Shown: one piece after another, positions 13,536 to 21,457 of the stretch | How the letters are laid out: each line of letters begins with the position of its first letter | How positions within the stretch are numbered: position 1 is the first letter of the stretch | Source: a virus | Direction: 5' to 3' (one strand) | Length of the DNA stretch: 24,942 nucleotides | IMG/VR virus record: IMGVR_UViG_3300029319_004764 | Coordinates: 1-24,942 of that record | The notes under the pieces: model-generated | Seen by the model: only the letters and a program-made list of their open reading frames with translations | What the model was told of the DNA's origin: nothing | Database searches by the model: none | Translations under genes and position numbers: made by a program

Positions 13536-16196
13536 CTAAAAATATTTAAATTCCGCATCTGTGCTATATGGTTTTTGCCCCGCAGGAGTTATAACGGTAG
13601 CATTTACTCTTGTTGTCCATTCTGGATAATAGCTATGTGACACATATTGAACCAAATAATATCCACCCAAGCCCATTATATTTGCTACCGAGTTCTCTGT
13701 AAACGGGGACCCAAGTCCAGTTACGGTTGGGTCTAAATAAATCATCTGTCCAACTTTCATTAAGTTGTTTCCAATAAATTCCATGTCAACATTAAAAATT
13801 GACCAAAGCTGTTGAAAAACATTAGATTCTTGAAAATTTCTAATTATAGCAATTTGACCGCCCATATCTGCTTTTTGAAAACTGAACTCTTTGAGCAATC
13901 CTCGATCTGCCCCTATGTAAAAATGAGGAATACCATTGTTTATGTTCGCCTCATACCTATCTTTATCGCGGATCTCTTCCATGAAGGAGGACATCCTGTC
14001 CTTATATAGTTCTTCATCATAAACCGCATAGTACTCATTGTATGCTTTATATGATTTAGCATAGAATGTAATTCCCTCTTTGGTTTGCAAGGTTGTCTTT
14101 CCAGATGACTGTTCAATATCTTCTAGCCCGTCAGGCACTTGAACCACTTGCCTATTTAGGTGAGGGCTGTAATCGGATCCAAGCTGACCGGGGCATTTTG
14201 TTTTTAATATAGCGGCTGCAAAATTTTGAACTGCGTTTTTTAAAAAGGACATTAAAGAATATATTTTAATATCTTTTTTAATTATGCTGTGCTGCCACCA
14301 CTCATTATAGGATTCCACGGCTATGGGCATTTTCGAAATGTTGAACACTGATATAGGTTGACCCTTGAGGAATTGATATCCAGCGTTGTCTAAAACTATT
14401 GCAAAATTCCTAATCTCTAATTCGGTGTAAATGTCTATATTCGTCCCCATTACAGCATCAAGGAGATCTCCGTAATAGAAGTACTGTATGGTTCTTTTGT
14501 CCATATCTGGGACTGGTGGGGCTGTTGCATCCTTAGCGGCTTCAGTGGCTGCATCTTCTTCATAATCGTTGGTTTTATCCTGTTCATTGCTACTTCCTTG
14601 CTCGAAAGAATATTCTGTTACCACATAAGTGTGTATCATGTCTTTCTTAACCATATATGTCGCTATTCTGTTGTAGAGGGATAATTTGTCAATTTCTTTC
14701 TTGGTCGTTGACGGATCAGATTGCTCCGGATTTTCAGAGGGTTCTGCCGCTGACAACGCAGTAACACCCAAAATCTCACTTCTATTGTCGGAAAAGTACT
14801 CCATGTTTGCCAGAGAATACTCCACGCCAATGTCCAAGGCACCATTAGCCTGAAACGCTATGTCGTACCCAATCATTCCGAGCTTATACATTTGCTCTTG
14901 GGTTGAGAGAGCTTCCCTGAGCCTTCGGGGGCATGTTGCTATAGGAGAATCAATATCATATCCAACTTTTAAAATTATGTCATATTTGTCTCTGTCAATT
15001 TGATTGCTGGATTCTGTCTGATCCCACGCGAAAAGGTCGGCATACCTAAAACCTTCTCCTCTATCAGTAACTAAAGTTTCTGCATTTTGAAAAAGAAATC
15101 TTATATTGCATCCCAAAAGCCTTTCAGCTGTGGCTGGGTTTTGTGCGTCATATGTAAGACTAACATCAGTGATACCAACATCATCTCCTCTAGATTCTCT
15201 ATTGTTGTATATGTCTGAGATTAGATTTCTGGAGTCTTGCCCATGTGGTATGTATATTTCATCCGTAATAGCCCCTGTTTCATCATAATATACCTTCCAC
15301 AACTGTATTTTTGGCACTAAAGATGCCATCTCTAAGGGAGTAGCCTCCAATATAGTTGCCAAATCATCAGGGCTAAGTCTCCCCAGTTTTTGCACAGGGC
15401 TGTCAATTACATCCGAATCTGTCGTTACAATATAGTATTTTGGCTTATCAGAATTTTCAGAAAAATAGTCTCCAGCATGCTGCAACAAGTCTGGCAGTGC
15501 GGACATTAGGACTTGTTGATCTGTCCATTTGTGATCTCTGTTCTCTGGCTTGTTCAGTATTTTCTGTAGTCGTTTCCACGCATCTAGATGTTCTGTACCA
15601 AATTTGTAGTCTTCTCCATATTTGGGTAAGTCAATGCCGTATTCTCTTAATTGAGCATAGAAGTCTTCAAAACCTGTCCAGCCCTCCGGAGGGAAAAAGC
15701 CAGACATGAACTTTCCCTTGCTGCCCTCTTGAGCTGTTGGGTCTTCAGAAGGCACACCAGTTGTGTTGTCTGGGTCGTATCCCTCAATGGTGCCCGTAGC
15801 ACTATCTTGGGTGTTTTGGCTTTGTTTGTCTATTATCTTTTGGGCTTCAGATCTTTTGCTATTAGCATAATCTATGCCCTGCTTTGTAGAGACATAGGGC
15901 TCTGGACCGCTGAATGGCTTGTAGACCTCAAGGGAAACTGGGTCTGATCCTGCTAAATCGTCCGTTTCTTTGTCTATTTTGAATAGTATAAGAAGATAAC
16001 CATATCCATTTTCTCTCGTGTCCTCAAAGAGAACATATTTGTGAGATTGTCCGCTAGATCCCGGTGTATTGATTATGGTTTGGGTAGTGCCCTGTTTGTT
16101 CAGGGGCAACTTTTTGCCGGTGTTTGGATCAATCCACCTATCAGATGTTTCATATTTTTTTAAATATTCTTTTATTTTTTCCGATGCAGCGGACAT
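13536..16196 (-). CDS. Large virion structural protein, putative baseplate hub
   Basis: This 886-residue protein sits directly after the LysM-like baseplate protein. The N-terminal ~160 residues are polar and Gly/Ser/Thr-rich, and a peptidoglycan-type or adaptor role there is not evident. The middle holds YGIDLPKYGEDYKFGTEHLD and RLREALSTQEQMYKLGMIGYDIAF. An acidic linker (about 530-560) precedes a C-terminal domain with FYIGADRGLLKEFSFQKAD, FNVDMEFIGNNLMKVGQMI and VQYVSHSYYPEWTTRVNATV. The last portion looks like the beta-rich end of tail-hub proteins (gp27/gpD type), where a G-x-M/L-I-Y strand and a final T-x-V strand are typical. ACGGAG precedes the ATG, which is 1 nt after the previous stop. 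Position and C-terminal pattern support hub; exact T4 counterpart is uncertain. Confidence 0.7.
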   Translation of the reverse strand: MSAASEKIKEYLKKYETSDRWIDPNTGKKLPLNKQGTTQTIINTPGSSGQSHKYVLFEDTRENGYGYLLILFKIDKETDDLAGSDPVSLEVYKPFSGPEPYVSTKQGIDYANSKRSEAQKIIDKQSQNTQDSATGTIEGYDPDNTTGVPSEDPTAQEGSKGKFMSGFFPPEGWTGFEDFYAQLREYGIDLPKYGEDYKFGTEHLDAWKRLQKILNKPENRDHKWTDQQVLMSALPDLLQHAGDYFSENSDKPKYYIVTTDSDVIDSPVQKLGRLSPDDLATILEATPLEMASLVPKIQLWKVYYDETGAITDEIYIPHGQDSRNLISDIYNNRESRGDDVGITDVSLTYDAQNPATAERLLGCNIRFLFQNAETLVTDRGEGFRYADLFAWDQTESSNQIDRDKYDIILKVGYDIDSPIATCPRRLREALSTQEQMYKLGMIGYDIAFQANGALDIGVEYSLANMEYFSDNRSEILGVTALSAAEPSENPEQSDPSTTKKEIDKLSLYNRIATYMVKKDMIHTYVVTEYSFEQGSSNEQDKTNDYEEDAATEAAKDATAPPVPDMDKRTIQYFYYGDLLDAVMGTNIDIYTELEIRNFAIVLDNAGYQFLKGQPISVFNISKMPIAVESYNEWWQHSIIKKDIKIYSLMSFLKNAVQNFAAAILKTKCPGQLGSDYSPHLNRQVVQVPDGLEDIEQSSGKTTLQTKEGITFYAKSYKAYNEYYAVYDEELYKDRMSSFMEEIRDKDRYEANINNGIPHFYIGADRGLLKEFSFQKADMGGQIAIIRNFQESNVFQQLWSIFNVDMEFIGNNLMKVGQMIYLDPTVTGLGSPFTENSVANIMGLGGYYLVQYVSHSYYPEWTTRVNATVITPAGQKPYSTDAEFKYF

Positions 16197-16197
16197 T

Positions 16198-16536
16198 CTA
16201 AACTCCGTAATAATTCAAAACTCTTTCCAATGGATTGGGTATATAAATAAGGTCTCCGTACCTAAGCAATGATTCTGTCGGCTTTTGATTAAAAAATGCT
16301 ATTACCCACCACATTTTTGGCTGACCGTAGTACCTATGGGCTATGTTGTAGTAGTGGTCTCCGTATTTCCACCTATGTCCAACAACTTTTAATGACTGTA
16401 TTTGCTTCCTTGTGGGGTATGTCAAATTTCTGGTGCCATATTGTTGTATCTGCGTAACACCTCTATCTTTAAAAATGTTCCTGTACACATCGTTATTGTT
16501 TATGAATTTATCAACACTATCATATCTTGATGCCAT
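16198..16536 (-). CDS. Baseplate wedge protein with LysM-like domain (T4 gp53-like)
   Basis: This 112-residue protein has an N-terminal ~45-residue extension followed by a LysM-like module: HRWKYGDHYYNIAHRYYGQP, then MWWVIAFFNQ, and LLRYGDLIYIPNP as the closing strand. LysM modules of this form (x-GD-x-x-x-x-I-A...W-x-I-x-x-x-N...G-x-x-I-x-I-P) occur in tail proteins, and T4 gp53, a wedge protein, carries one. Unlike secreted LysM proteins it has no signal peptide, so a structural role is preferred over cell-wall attachment in the periplasm. The gene lies between the tube-initiator-like gene (31 nt) and the putative hub (1 nt). Confidence 0.8.
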   Translation of the reverse strand: MASRYDSVDKFINNNDVYRNIFKDRGVTQIQQYGTRNLTYPTRKQIQSLKVVGHRWKYGDHYYNIAHRYYGQPKMWWVIAFFNQKPTESLLRYGDLIYIPNPLERVLNYYGV

Positions 16537-16567
16537 TTTATATAACCTCTTTTGTATTTTATTCTAA

Positions 16568-17572
16568 TTAAAACAAGCCCTTGAGGGGATTTAGATCTGA
16601 TTCCAAAACAGCGTCCACCACCTCATTAAAGTCATCCAGTGCGTCCCCTGCGTCATATCCGTCTTCATCGTCGTCAAGCACTTCGTCTATAATTCCACCA
16701 ACGATTCCGCCAACAACTCCTCCCCATGGACCACCATACTTCTCTCCAAGTTCCCGTCCGAAATCCTCTCCGGTTCCAATTTCTGGGAATAATTCGGCGA
16801 TTGTCCCTGTGGCTGCTTCCCATCCCAAAATGTAATCGTGTAAAACCTCAAATTGCATGTTTATGTTTATGACCTTTGGATAAATAAAGTTGTTATAAAG
16901 CTCCGTATGCTCAAATCCTCCAGATTCATAATCTGGTATTATGTTGCATGATCGAAAATAACCGGGGAGAAAGCCACCTTCAGCTGCATCGCCATAGCTT
17001 TGTATCAACTGCATGTGCCTTATCGCCATGAGAGGTGGCTGGGCAATTGTTCTATAGTTGCCTATTTGATGATAGGTTGGATACATCATGTTGCTTAAGC
17101 TAACTAGATCCTTTCCGCCCCGTCCGAGGGTCTTCGAAAAATTAAACGCTGCTTCAAATATGTTTGCAGCAGTCAGCTTGAAGCCTATGTTCAAACTCCT
17201 GCTAGTGTTTTGGTATGTGGCTATGGGATCAGCCCTGCCATACACGGGCTGCTGACTCCATGTAACGCTGTAATTGTTTGAAAAAGTTGTCAGGGCGGCA
17301 AAAAGCCCTACAGCCTTTTTACTTCCGAGATGCTGTATATATAAGAGTTGACCCTTCATGTTTGCTGCCATGTGCGGGTCCCAGTACGGCGAGGGAATTC
17401 CTATTTTATCAAAAGGTTGACCTCCGAAAGTTTCCGGACCTATGCCCAAAAGATCGTTAAAAAAGTCGTTCGCCATATCGACTGCCTCGTCAACAGCCCA
17501 TTCAGCGCCAGCCTCTAAGAGGTTGTCCCACCAACTATCTCCAAATTCAAAATCTGATTCATACCCTGCCAT
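16568..17572 (-). CDS. Putative baseplate / tail-tube initiator protein
   Basis: This 334-residue protein follows the tape measure gene by 26 nt. The core contains LLYIQHLGSKKAVGLFAALT, SVTWSQQPVYGRADPIATYQ and NTSRSLNIGFKL, a YGR-x-DP-x-x-TYQ-x-T-x-R arrangement I associate with baseplate/tube-initiator proteins of T4-like phages, although I cannot name the exact T4 counterpart (gp48/gp54 are the candidates). A Cys-containing CNIIPDYESGGFEH and YPKVININMQFEVLHDYILG follow. The final ~80 residues are Gly-rich and then strongly acidic (VLDDDEDGYDAGDALDDF). GAGGG precedes the ATG. No enzyme motif is present. Confidence 0.65.
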   Translation of the reverse strand: MAGYESDFEFGDSWWDNLLEAGAEWAVDEAVDMANDFFNDLLGIGPETFGGQPFDKIGIPSPYWDPHMAANMKGQLLYIQHLGSKKAVGLFAALTTFSNNYSVTWSQQPVYGRADPIATYQNTSRSLNIGFKLTAANIFEAAFNFSKTLGRGGKDLVSLSNMMYPTYHQIGNYRTIAQPPLMAIRHMQLIQSYGDAAEGGFLPGYFRSCNIIPDYESGGFEHTELYNNFIYPKVININMQFEVLHDYILGWEAATGTIAELFPEIGTGEDFGRELGEKYGGPWGGVVGGIVGGIIDEVLDDDEDGYDAGDALDDFNEVVDAVLESDLNPLKGLF

Positions 17573-17598
17573 TTTATTTATCCCTCATAATTTTGATG

Positions 17599-19920
17599 CT
17601 AGAAAGTATATTTTTTATTTATTCCATCGTGAGCGGTTGTGACAATGTAAGCTTCAAAAGATTTTCTATCATCAACAACTAGTTTTACCTGTTGGTTACC
17701 CATGTCTTGACTTCCTTTTTCCATGAGCGTCACGAGACTATCAACTCTTTTAGACATTTGTTCCATAGCGGTTCTCATTGCTGTCATATTGCTAGAATTG
17801 TCATTTGCCGCGTTGCTCGCTCTATCCGACATTTGTTCCATAGCGGTTTTCATTGCTGTCATATTGTTAGAATTGTCATTTATCGCGCCACTTGCCCTAT
17901 CCATCAAGTTTGTCGTGTCATTGGTGTTGGCAACTTCAGCTCCCGAAGGAAGAGAAAGCATTTCTGGACCGCCTTCGCCAACCATGACATATCCCGAGGT
18001 GGTTACGGTGCCTCCGTCAACTAAGCCTGACATCCCTCCACCACCGGCATGCTGGTGAGGTGATCCCCCAACTGGATGTTCATGACTGACATCCATACCA
18101 CCGCCGCCGCCAGTTGCAGGTGCTCCACCAATTGGATGCGTATGAGTGCCGCCCATACCTCCTCCCCCTCCGGTGCCGGGGGCTCCTCCGGGCACTGTCG
18201 GTGAAGGCGATGGGTTTGTGGGTGGCAGAGGTGCAGGCATTTCATAACCATCTTTAATTTTGTCAAACAACTCCTTTGCCGATTTCATAAGCTCGTTCAA
18301 GCCCTCTTCGGATTTTACCATTTGTTTCAGAGACTCAACGGCATCTTTAAAAGAATCCGGAACGGTAAACGCATTCATTATATTGTTAGAGATTGTACCA
18401 AGGTGTCCCAGTACCGCATCTCCTATGGCTCCTATCTCTCCAAACCCAAGACCGAGCTTATCAAGACCTGTTACCATGAAGCTCTCTCGGAGGCTCTGGA
18501 CTTGATCTTTCAAGGTTACCGTCGCTGTTGTCAGGCTATCGAACTGAGCCGCTAATTGTTGCACCTCTGGTGTGTCTATAGCCGTTGGGTCAGTGACACC
18601 GGCTATCTTACCCGCCTCTTCGTCGGTTATAACATCGTCACCTCCAAGCATCCTCATGACTTCTTGTTCGGATCCAAATCCAAGGCTCTTTAAGGCTCTA
18701 ATTTGAGCGCGACCCATGGCTGAATCTGGGTCGATTTCAGCTCCAGCAGCAGTCATAGAATTTTGAACCATCTGCAAGACACCTGCTGGACCTTCAGTGT
18801 AGTAAGTCCGTACCAGTTCTGCTGGGTCATCAATAACATTCATGCCGAAAACAGCATTAATTGTTTGTGCAGCTTTAGCCGCATCTCCATAGCCAGCAAA
18901 GTTTTCAGCAAAGCCCGTTATGGCTTCTGTTCCAACTTTCATCTTTGATGCCATGAGAGAAACTTGAGCCATATTCGTTCCGGCAGCTGCCCCGAACATG
19001 GAAAAGGTGGGTATCAGTTTTGTGAAATCCTCATTTAATTCTTTCGGCGTTACCCCTAGCTCCCTCATCTGCATCGTTAAAGCAGAAAATGACACGCGAG
19101 CATTTTCTATTGTATCTATTCCCTGATCCGTAACCATGGACTCGATTATTGATGCCGTCCCAGCCTCAACGCCAAGCTGTTTCATCTGCGCCTGTAACGA
19201 AGCTAATGCCGCAATGCTCTCAGGTGTCTCTGTATTTATTCTTCTAAACTCCCCAGAAAGTCCGGGCAAAACATCTATCAAATTCTGAAGTGGCATTCTC
19301 AGCCTAAGTGCTTCTTCTGCCATGGCTCCTTGTGACTTGGCTGCCCCATCCACGGTGCGAATGTATGGTATCATGCCCCTTCTTGCGTCATCCATTTCAA
19401 GGGCAAAATCTTTTATGTCTTTTATTCCGGGTATTATGTTCATCTTGAACAGGGCGAAGGCGGCAACAATCGATCCCAAATTATCAACAATCGTATCTGA
19501 CATTTGCTGAAACATTGGCTCGACTGTGGTTGCGAAAGCCTCTAGCTGCTCTTTCGCAACTCCGAACATCTCTGTCTGCTTCTGTAGAGAATCAACCACT
19601 GCATCAGCTTGATCTGCGCTTAAATCTTTTATTTCAGACAAAGCGCTCCTTTGCGCTTCAAGGCTTTTCATTTCGGCACTATCCTTTGCTCCTAGTGCCG
19701 CGATCTGTTCATTAATCTTACTTATCTGCTTATCTAGTAAATTATTTCTGCTCTCAACATTTTCAATCTCAAGGTATAGTTCAGCCTTACCACGAGCGGC
19801 AGCCTCTGCTGCCGCTCGCTGTTCTTCAGTTGCCTGAAGCTCTTTCATAGCCTCGATATAGCCTTCAATAGCCTCAGTTGCTTCTTTTACCTCTTGAGGA
19901 TCTTTAATGTCATCAGCCAT
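17599..19920 (-). CDS. Tail tape measure protein
   Basis: This 773-residue protein fixes tail length and is ejected with the genome. Residues 1-140 are coiled coil (EATEAIEGYIEAMKELQA onward), followed by an amphipathic or weakly hydrophobic segment (IVDNLGSIVAAFALFKMNII, about 146-165) and a long helical Ala/Met/Gln-rich body. The C-terminal part holds a Pro/Gly linker, three HxH motifs in Gly-rich sequence (about 590-625: THTHP, SHEHP, PHQHA), the common tape-measure segment YVMVGEGGPEML-SLPSGAEVAN, and a near-identical 25-residue duplication. At about 1.5 angstrom per residue the tail would be roughly 115 nm (inference). It follows the 108-residue ORF by 5 nt; position after the assembly ORFs agrees with the identity. 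Confidence 0.88.
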   Translation of the reverse strand: MADDIKDPQEVKEATEAIEGYIEAMKELQATEEQRAAAEAAARGKAELYLEIENVESRNNLLDKQISKINEQIAALGAKDSAEMKSLEAQRSALSEIKDLSADQADAVVDSLQKQTEMFGVAKEQLEAFATTVEPMFQQMSDTIVDNLGSIVAAFALFKMNIIPGIKDIKDFALEMDDARRGMIPYIRTVDGAAKSQGAMAEEALRLRMPLQNLIDVLPGLSGEFRRINTETPESIAALASLQAQMKQLGVEAGTASIIESMVTDQGIDTIENARVSFSALTMQMRELGVTPKELNEDFTKLIPTFSMFGAAAGTNMAQVSLMASKMKVGTEAITGFAENFAGYGDAAKAAQTINAVFGMNVIDDPAELVRTYYTEGPAGVLQMVQNSMTAAGAEIDPDSAMGRAQIRALKSLGFGSEQEVMRMLGGDDVITDEEAGKIAGVTDPTAIDTPEVQQLAAQFDSLTTATVTLKDQVQSLRESFMVTGLDKLGLGFGEIGAIGDAVLGHLGTISNNIMNAFTVPDSFKDAVESLKQMVKSEEGLNELMKSAKELFDKIKDGYEMPAPLPPTNPSPSPTVPGGAPGTGGGGGMGGTHTHPIGGAPATGGGGGMDVSHEHPVGGSPHQHAGGGGMSGLVDGGTVTTSGYVMVGEGGPEMLSLPSGAEVANTNDTTNLMDRASGAINDNSNNMTAMKTAMEQMSDRASNAANDNSSNMTAMRTAMEQMSKRVDSLVTLMEKGSQDMGNQQVKLVVDDRKSFEAYIVTTAHDGINKKYTF
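17753..17902 (-). repeat. 75-bp direct tandem repeat in the tape measure gene
   Basis: Two in-frame 75-bp copies (17753-17827 and 17828-17902) differ at nine positions by my count. They encode a 25-residue unit of the form M-D/S-x-R-A-S-x-A-x-N-D-N-S-x-N-M-T-A-M-x-T-A-M-E-Q-M, near the C-terminus of the tape measure. Confidence 0.9.
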
Positions 19921-19925
19921 CTATT

Positions 19926-20252
19926 TTACCTTACAGGCCACTTTATGCCCGTTGATTTTTCAAATTCTGCAATCGCGCTTTCTAATTCATGGCGAAAATT
20001 CATTGTCTCAGGGTCGTCAATACTGGAGTCCAGAAGAGCCTCGATATACCTTGCCTCATTCCCAAGAGCCTTTGCAAAAGATTTAACTTTGTCAGATTCT
20101 CCTCGAACTGAAACGGGGGCATGCTTTCCTGTCACCATTGCTTTGAGTATTTGACCCAGCTTATAAGCGAAGTTTTTTATATATTCCTCGTTTAGTTCGC
20201 TATTAAAATCCAATGAGATTAATCCAAGCTTATCTTCGTTAATCGGTTTCAT
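19926..20252 (-). CDS. Small conserved-looking protein before the tape measure gene
   Basis: The start is placed at the ATG at 20252 (108 residues), with AAGGAGA 10 nt upstream. A longer frame to 20336 would read through the terminator at 20291-20326. The protein is mixed alpha/beta: KLGLISLDFNSELNEEYI, then a helix FAYKLGQILKAMV, the short VSVRGESDKVKSFAKALGNE, and a helical C-terminus MNFRHELESAIAEFEKSTGI ending in KWPVR. I know no named family. Lying between the small assembly ORF and the tape measure, it could be a tape-measure chaperone or a minor tail-assembly factor; this is by position only. Confidence 0.75.
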   Translation of the reverse strand: MKPINEDKLGLISLDFNSELNEEYIKNFAYKLGQILKAMVTGKHAPVSVRGESDKVKSFAKALGNEARYIEALLDSSIDDPETMNFRHELESAIAEFEKSTGIKWPVR

Positions 20253-20290
20253 TTGACGAGTCTCCTTTTCTGTAAATAGTTGTTTATTAT

Positions 20291-20326
20291 AAAAAATAAG
20301 ACCAAAAACTATTGCCTTTGGTCTTA
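20291..20326 (-). terminator. Intrinsic terminator inside the tail module
   Basis: On the minus strand a perfect 10-bp stem TAAGACCAAA / TTTGGTCTTA (20326-20317 with 20306-20297), with a 10-nt loop, is followed by a T run (20296-20291). It lies between the 65-residue ORF and the 108-residue ORF, so the tape measure side is either reached by read-through or has its own start; a TATAAT at 20291-20286 follows but its -35 is poor. Confidence 0.8.
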
Positions 20327-20336
20327 TACACAACAC

Positions 20337-20534
20337 TTAGAGTGTTTTTACATTTTTGCTTTGCTTTGCTGTTTTGTCTTCATAGTATTTGACTAGTCTG
20401 CGGATAAACCATCTTCTAATTTTTATAGGAAGATTGTAAGCTTCCATAAAAGACCAGTTACCATGCATTTTTAAAGAAAATATTTCTTCATATACGCTTT
20501 CTATGTATTTATTCGTCAGGCCAAAAAAAGTCAA
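20337..20534 (-). CDS. Small tail-assembly protein overlapping the gp26-like gene (TTG start or frameshift)
   Basis: This 65-residue frame contains YIESVYEEIFSLKMHGNW, FMEAYNLPIKIRRWFIRRLV and a basic tail. The Y-N-L-P-I-x-x-R-R-W-F-I/L-x-R-L pattern is one I associate with small proteins encoded just before tape measures (tail-assembly chaperone type). No ATG precedes the conserved part; the frame opens at TTG (20534) with GGAGGT 12 nt upstream, a long spacing. The 26-nt overlap with the upstream gene contains a run of seven T residues at which a +1 shift would fuse the gp26-like protein to this frame. Either independent TTG initiation or frameshifting is possible. It ends 11 nt before the terminator stem. 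Confidence 0.65.
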   Translation of the reverse strand: MTFFGLTNKYIESVYEEIFSLKMHGNWSFMEAYNLPIKIRRWFIRRLVKYYEDKTAKQSKNVKTL

Positions 20535-21390
20535 TGTTAAGCGGTACCTCCAATTCCTGTTCGTGACCGCACTTAGCGCAGGAGTAAAAGCTTTGAATTG
20601 ATACTTTTGGGACTATGTTTTTATAAATAATCCTGATTTTTCTAGATTCTCTAGCTGGCAATGCATCAACAAATTGGTTAATGTAGCCGGGGGTCTGGTT
20701 GCCGTTCACAGATACAATATAGGATTTTAGTCCGTCAGTGACGGCAGATTCTTGCAAATTATTCCTATTTTTTGCGCTGGCTATAGAGTTCAATTTCTTC
20801 TCGTCGCGACCACACAAGGGTCGCACCTCTATTTGGGCATTCATGCTTTCAATATTAATAATAAATGTGCCATTGTCGGTTTCTTGTACATCTGCTAAAT
20901 CGCGCATTTCTTGATCAATAGAATTGGTTATCTTAGCCTTTGACAGGTCAAAGTTAAATTTTGACTTATTTCTGCAAGATGGGCACGAAACCGCCGTTTT
21001 ATAGTCATTGCCATAGCCAGTCATTCGGGCTGCGATAAGAAGAGCATTTCTATCGCCTGTTAGCAAATCATCTGGATTAATGGGTTCCATAATCAGTGAT
21101 TGCAACAATCTATCAAAAACAACCCCCTTTTTTATAAGGGATGTGGAGGCTAATATATCCTCCTCTTTTGCTGTCATAAATTTAAGTTCTAGTGTTTTCT
21201 TGCCGTGCAAGGGGTGCCCTTGGGGGTAAAACTTGCCACCTGAAGGTAGTTCGACAAATTCAGTTGGAACAGAAAATTCCATAGCTGCCCCTTGACCCTG
21301 CATGGGTACTTGGGGCATCTGTGGGCTGTTTTCGGGGATTGGCTGCGGCGGGGGTGGCGCAGTTCTTTCTAAATTATTTCTTTCAGTCAT
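20509..21390 (-). CDS. T4-type baseplate protein (gp26/gp51-like, Pfam T4_baseplate pattern)
   Basis: The start at the ATG at 21390 (293 residues) is supported by GAGG 6 nt upstream; a frame opening at 21417 would lack a ribosome-binding site. The N-terminal ~40 residues are Pro/Gln-rich (PPPPQPIPENSPQMPQVPMQ). The core reads FVELPSGGKFYPQGHPL, LKFMTAKEEDILASTSL and LLTGDRNALLIAARMTGYG, which fits the T4_baseplate family. Two CxxC pairs, CPSC (about 138) and CAKC (about 276), could form a zinc-ribbon-like site, a feature seen in larger members of this group. T4 gp26 and gp51 act in hub assembly and are smaller. It lies directly behind the tail tube gene, the usual place for such a protein in marine T4-like phages. 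Confidence 0.78.
   Translation of the reverse strand: MTERNNLERTAPPPPQPIPENSPQMPQVPMQGQGAAMEFSVPTEFVELPSGGKFYPQGHPLHGKKTLELKFMTAKEEDILASTSLIKKGVVFDRLLQSLIMEPINPDDLLTGDRNALLIAARMTGYGNDYKTAVSCPSCRNKSKFNFDLSKAKITNSIDQEMRDLADVQETDNGTFIINIESMNAQIEVRPLCGRDEKKLNSIASAKNRNNLQESAVTDGLKSYIVSVNGNQTPGYINQFVDALPARESRKIRIIYKNIVPKVSIQSFYSCAKCGHEQELEVPLNIDFFWPDE
20523..20529 (-). other. Seven-T slippery run in the tail gene overlap
   Basis: On the minus strand C-TTTTTTT-GG is read as GAC TTT TTT TGG in the gp26-like frame and ACT TTT TTT GGC in the overlapping frame. Skipping one T (+1, equivalent to -2) joins the frames five codons before the gp26-like stop. Confidence 0.45.
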
Positions 21391-21422
21391 TCTTTCCTCG
21401 TTTTTTTTAGAAGACATGAATA

Positions 21423-21450
21423 ACTATATCATAATTAAAAAAAATGTAAA
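21423..21450 (-). promoter_or_regulatory. Possible sigma-70-type promoter for the gp26-like gene
   Basis: On the minus strand TTTACA (21450-21445), a 16-nt spacer and TATAGT (21428-21423) lie in the intergenic gap after the tail tube gene, 33 nt before the gp26-like ATG. The gap is AT-rich, so chance matches are likely. Confidence 0.4.
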
Positions 21451-21457
21451 CAAATTA

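Noticed and set aside
17614-17622. NATAAATA site at the end of the tape measure gene
   Set aside because: The bases encode the conserved-looking C-terminus and the motif is common by chance in this AT-rich DNA; not enough to call a promoter.
17753-17902. Short repeats considered as a CRISPR array
   Set aside because: There are only two long tandem copies without spacers, both in frame inside a coding sequence.
17692-18058. Overlapping plus-strand frames with repeated segments
   Set aside because: They mirror the 75-bp duplication and Gly-rich linker of the tape measure gene; no ribosome-binding site and wrong strand for the whole module.
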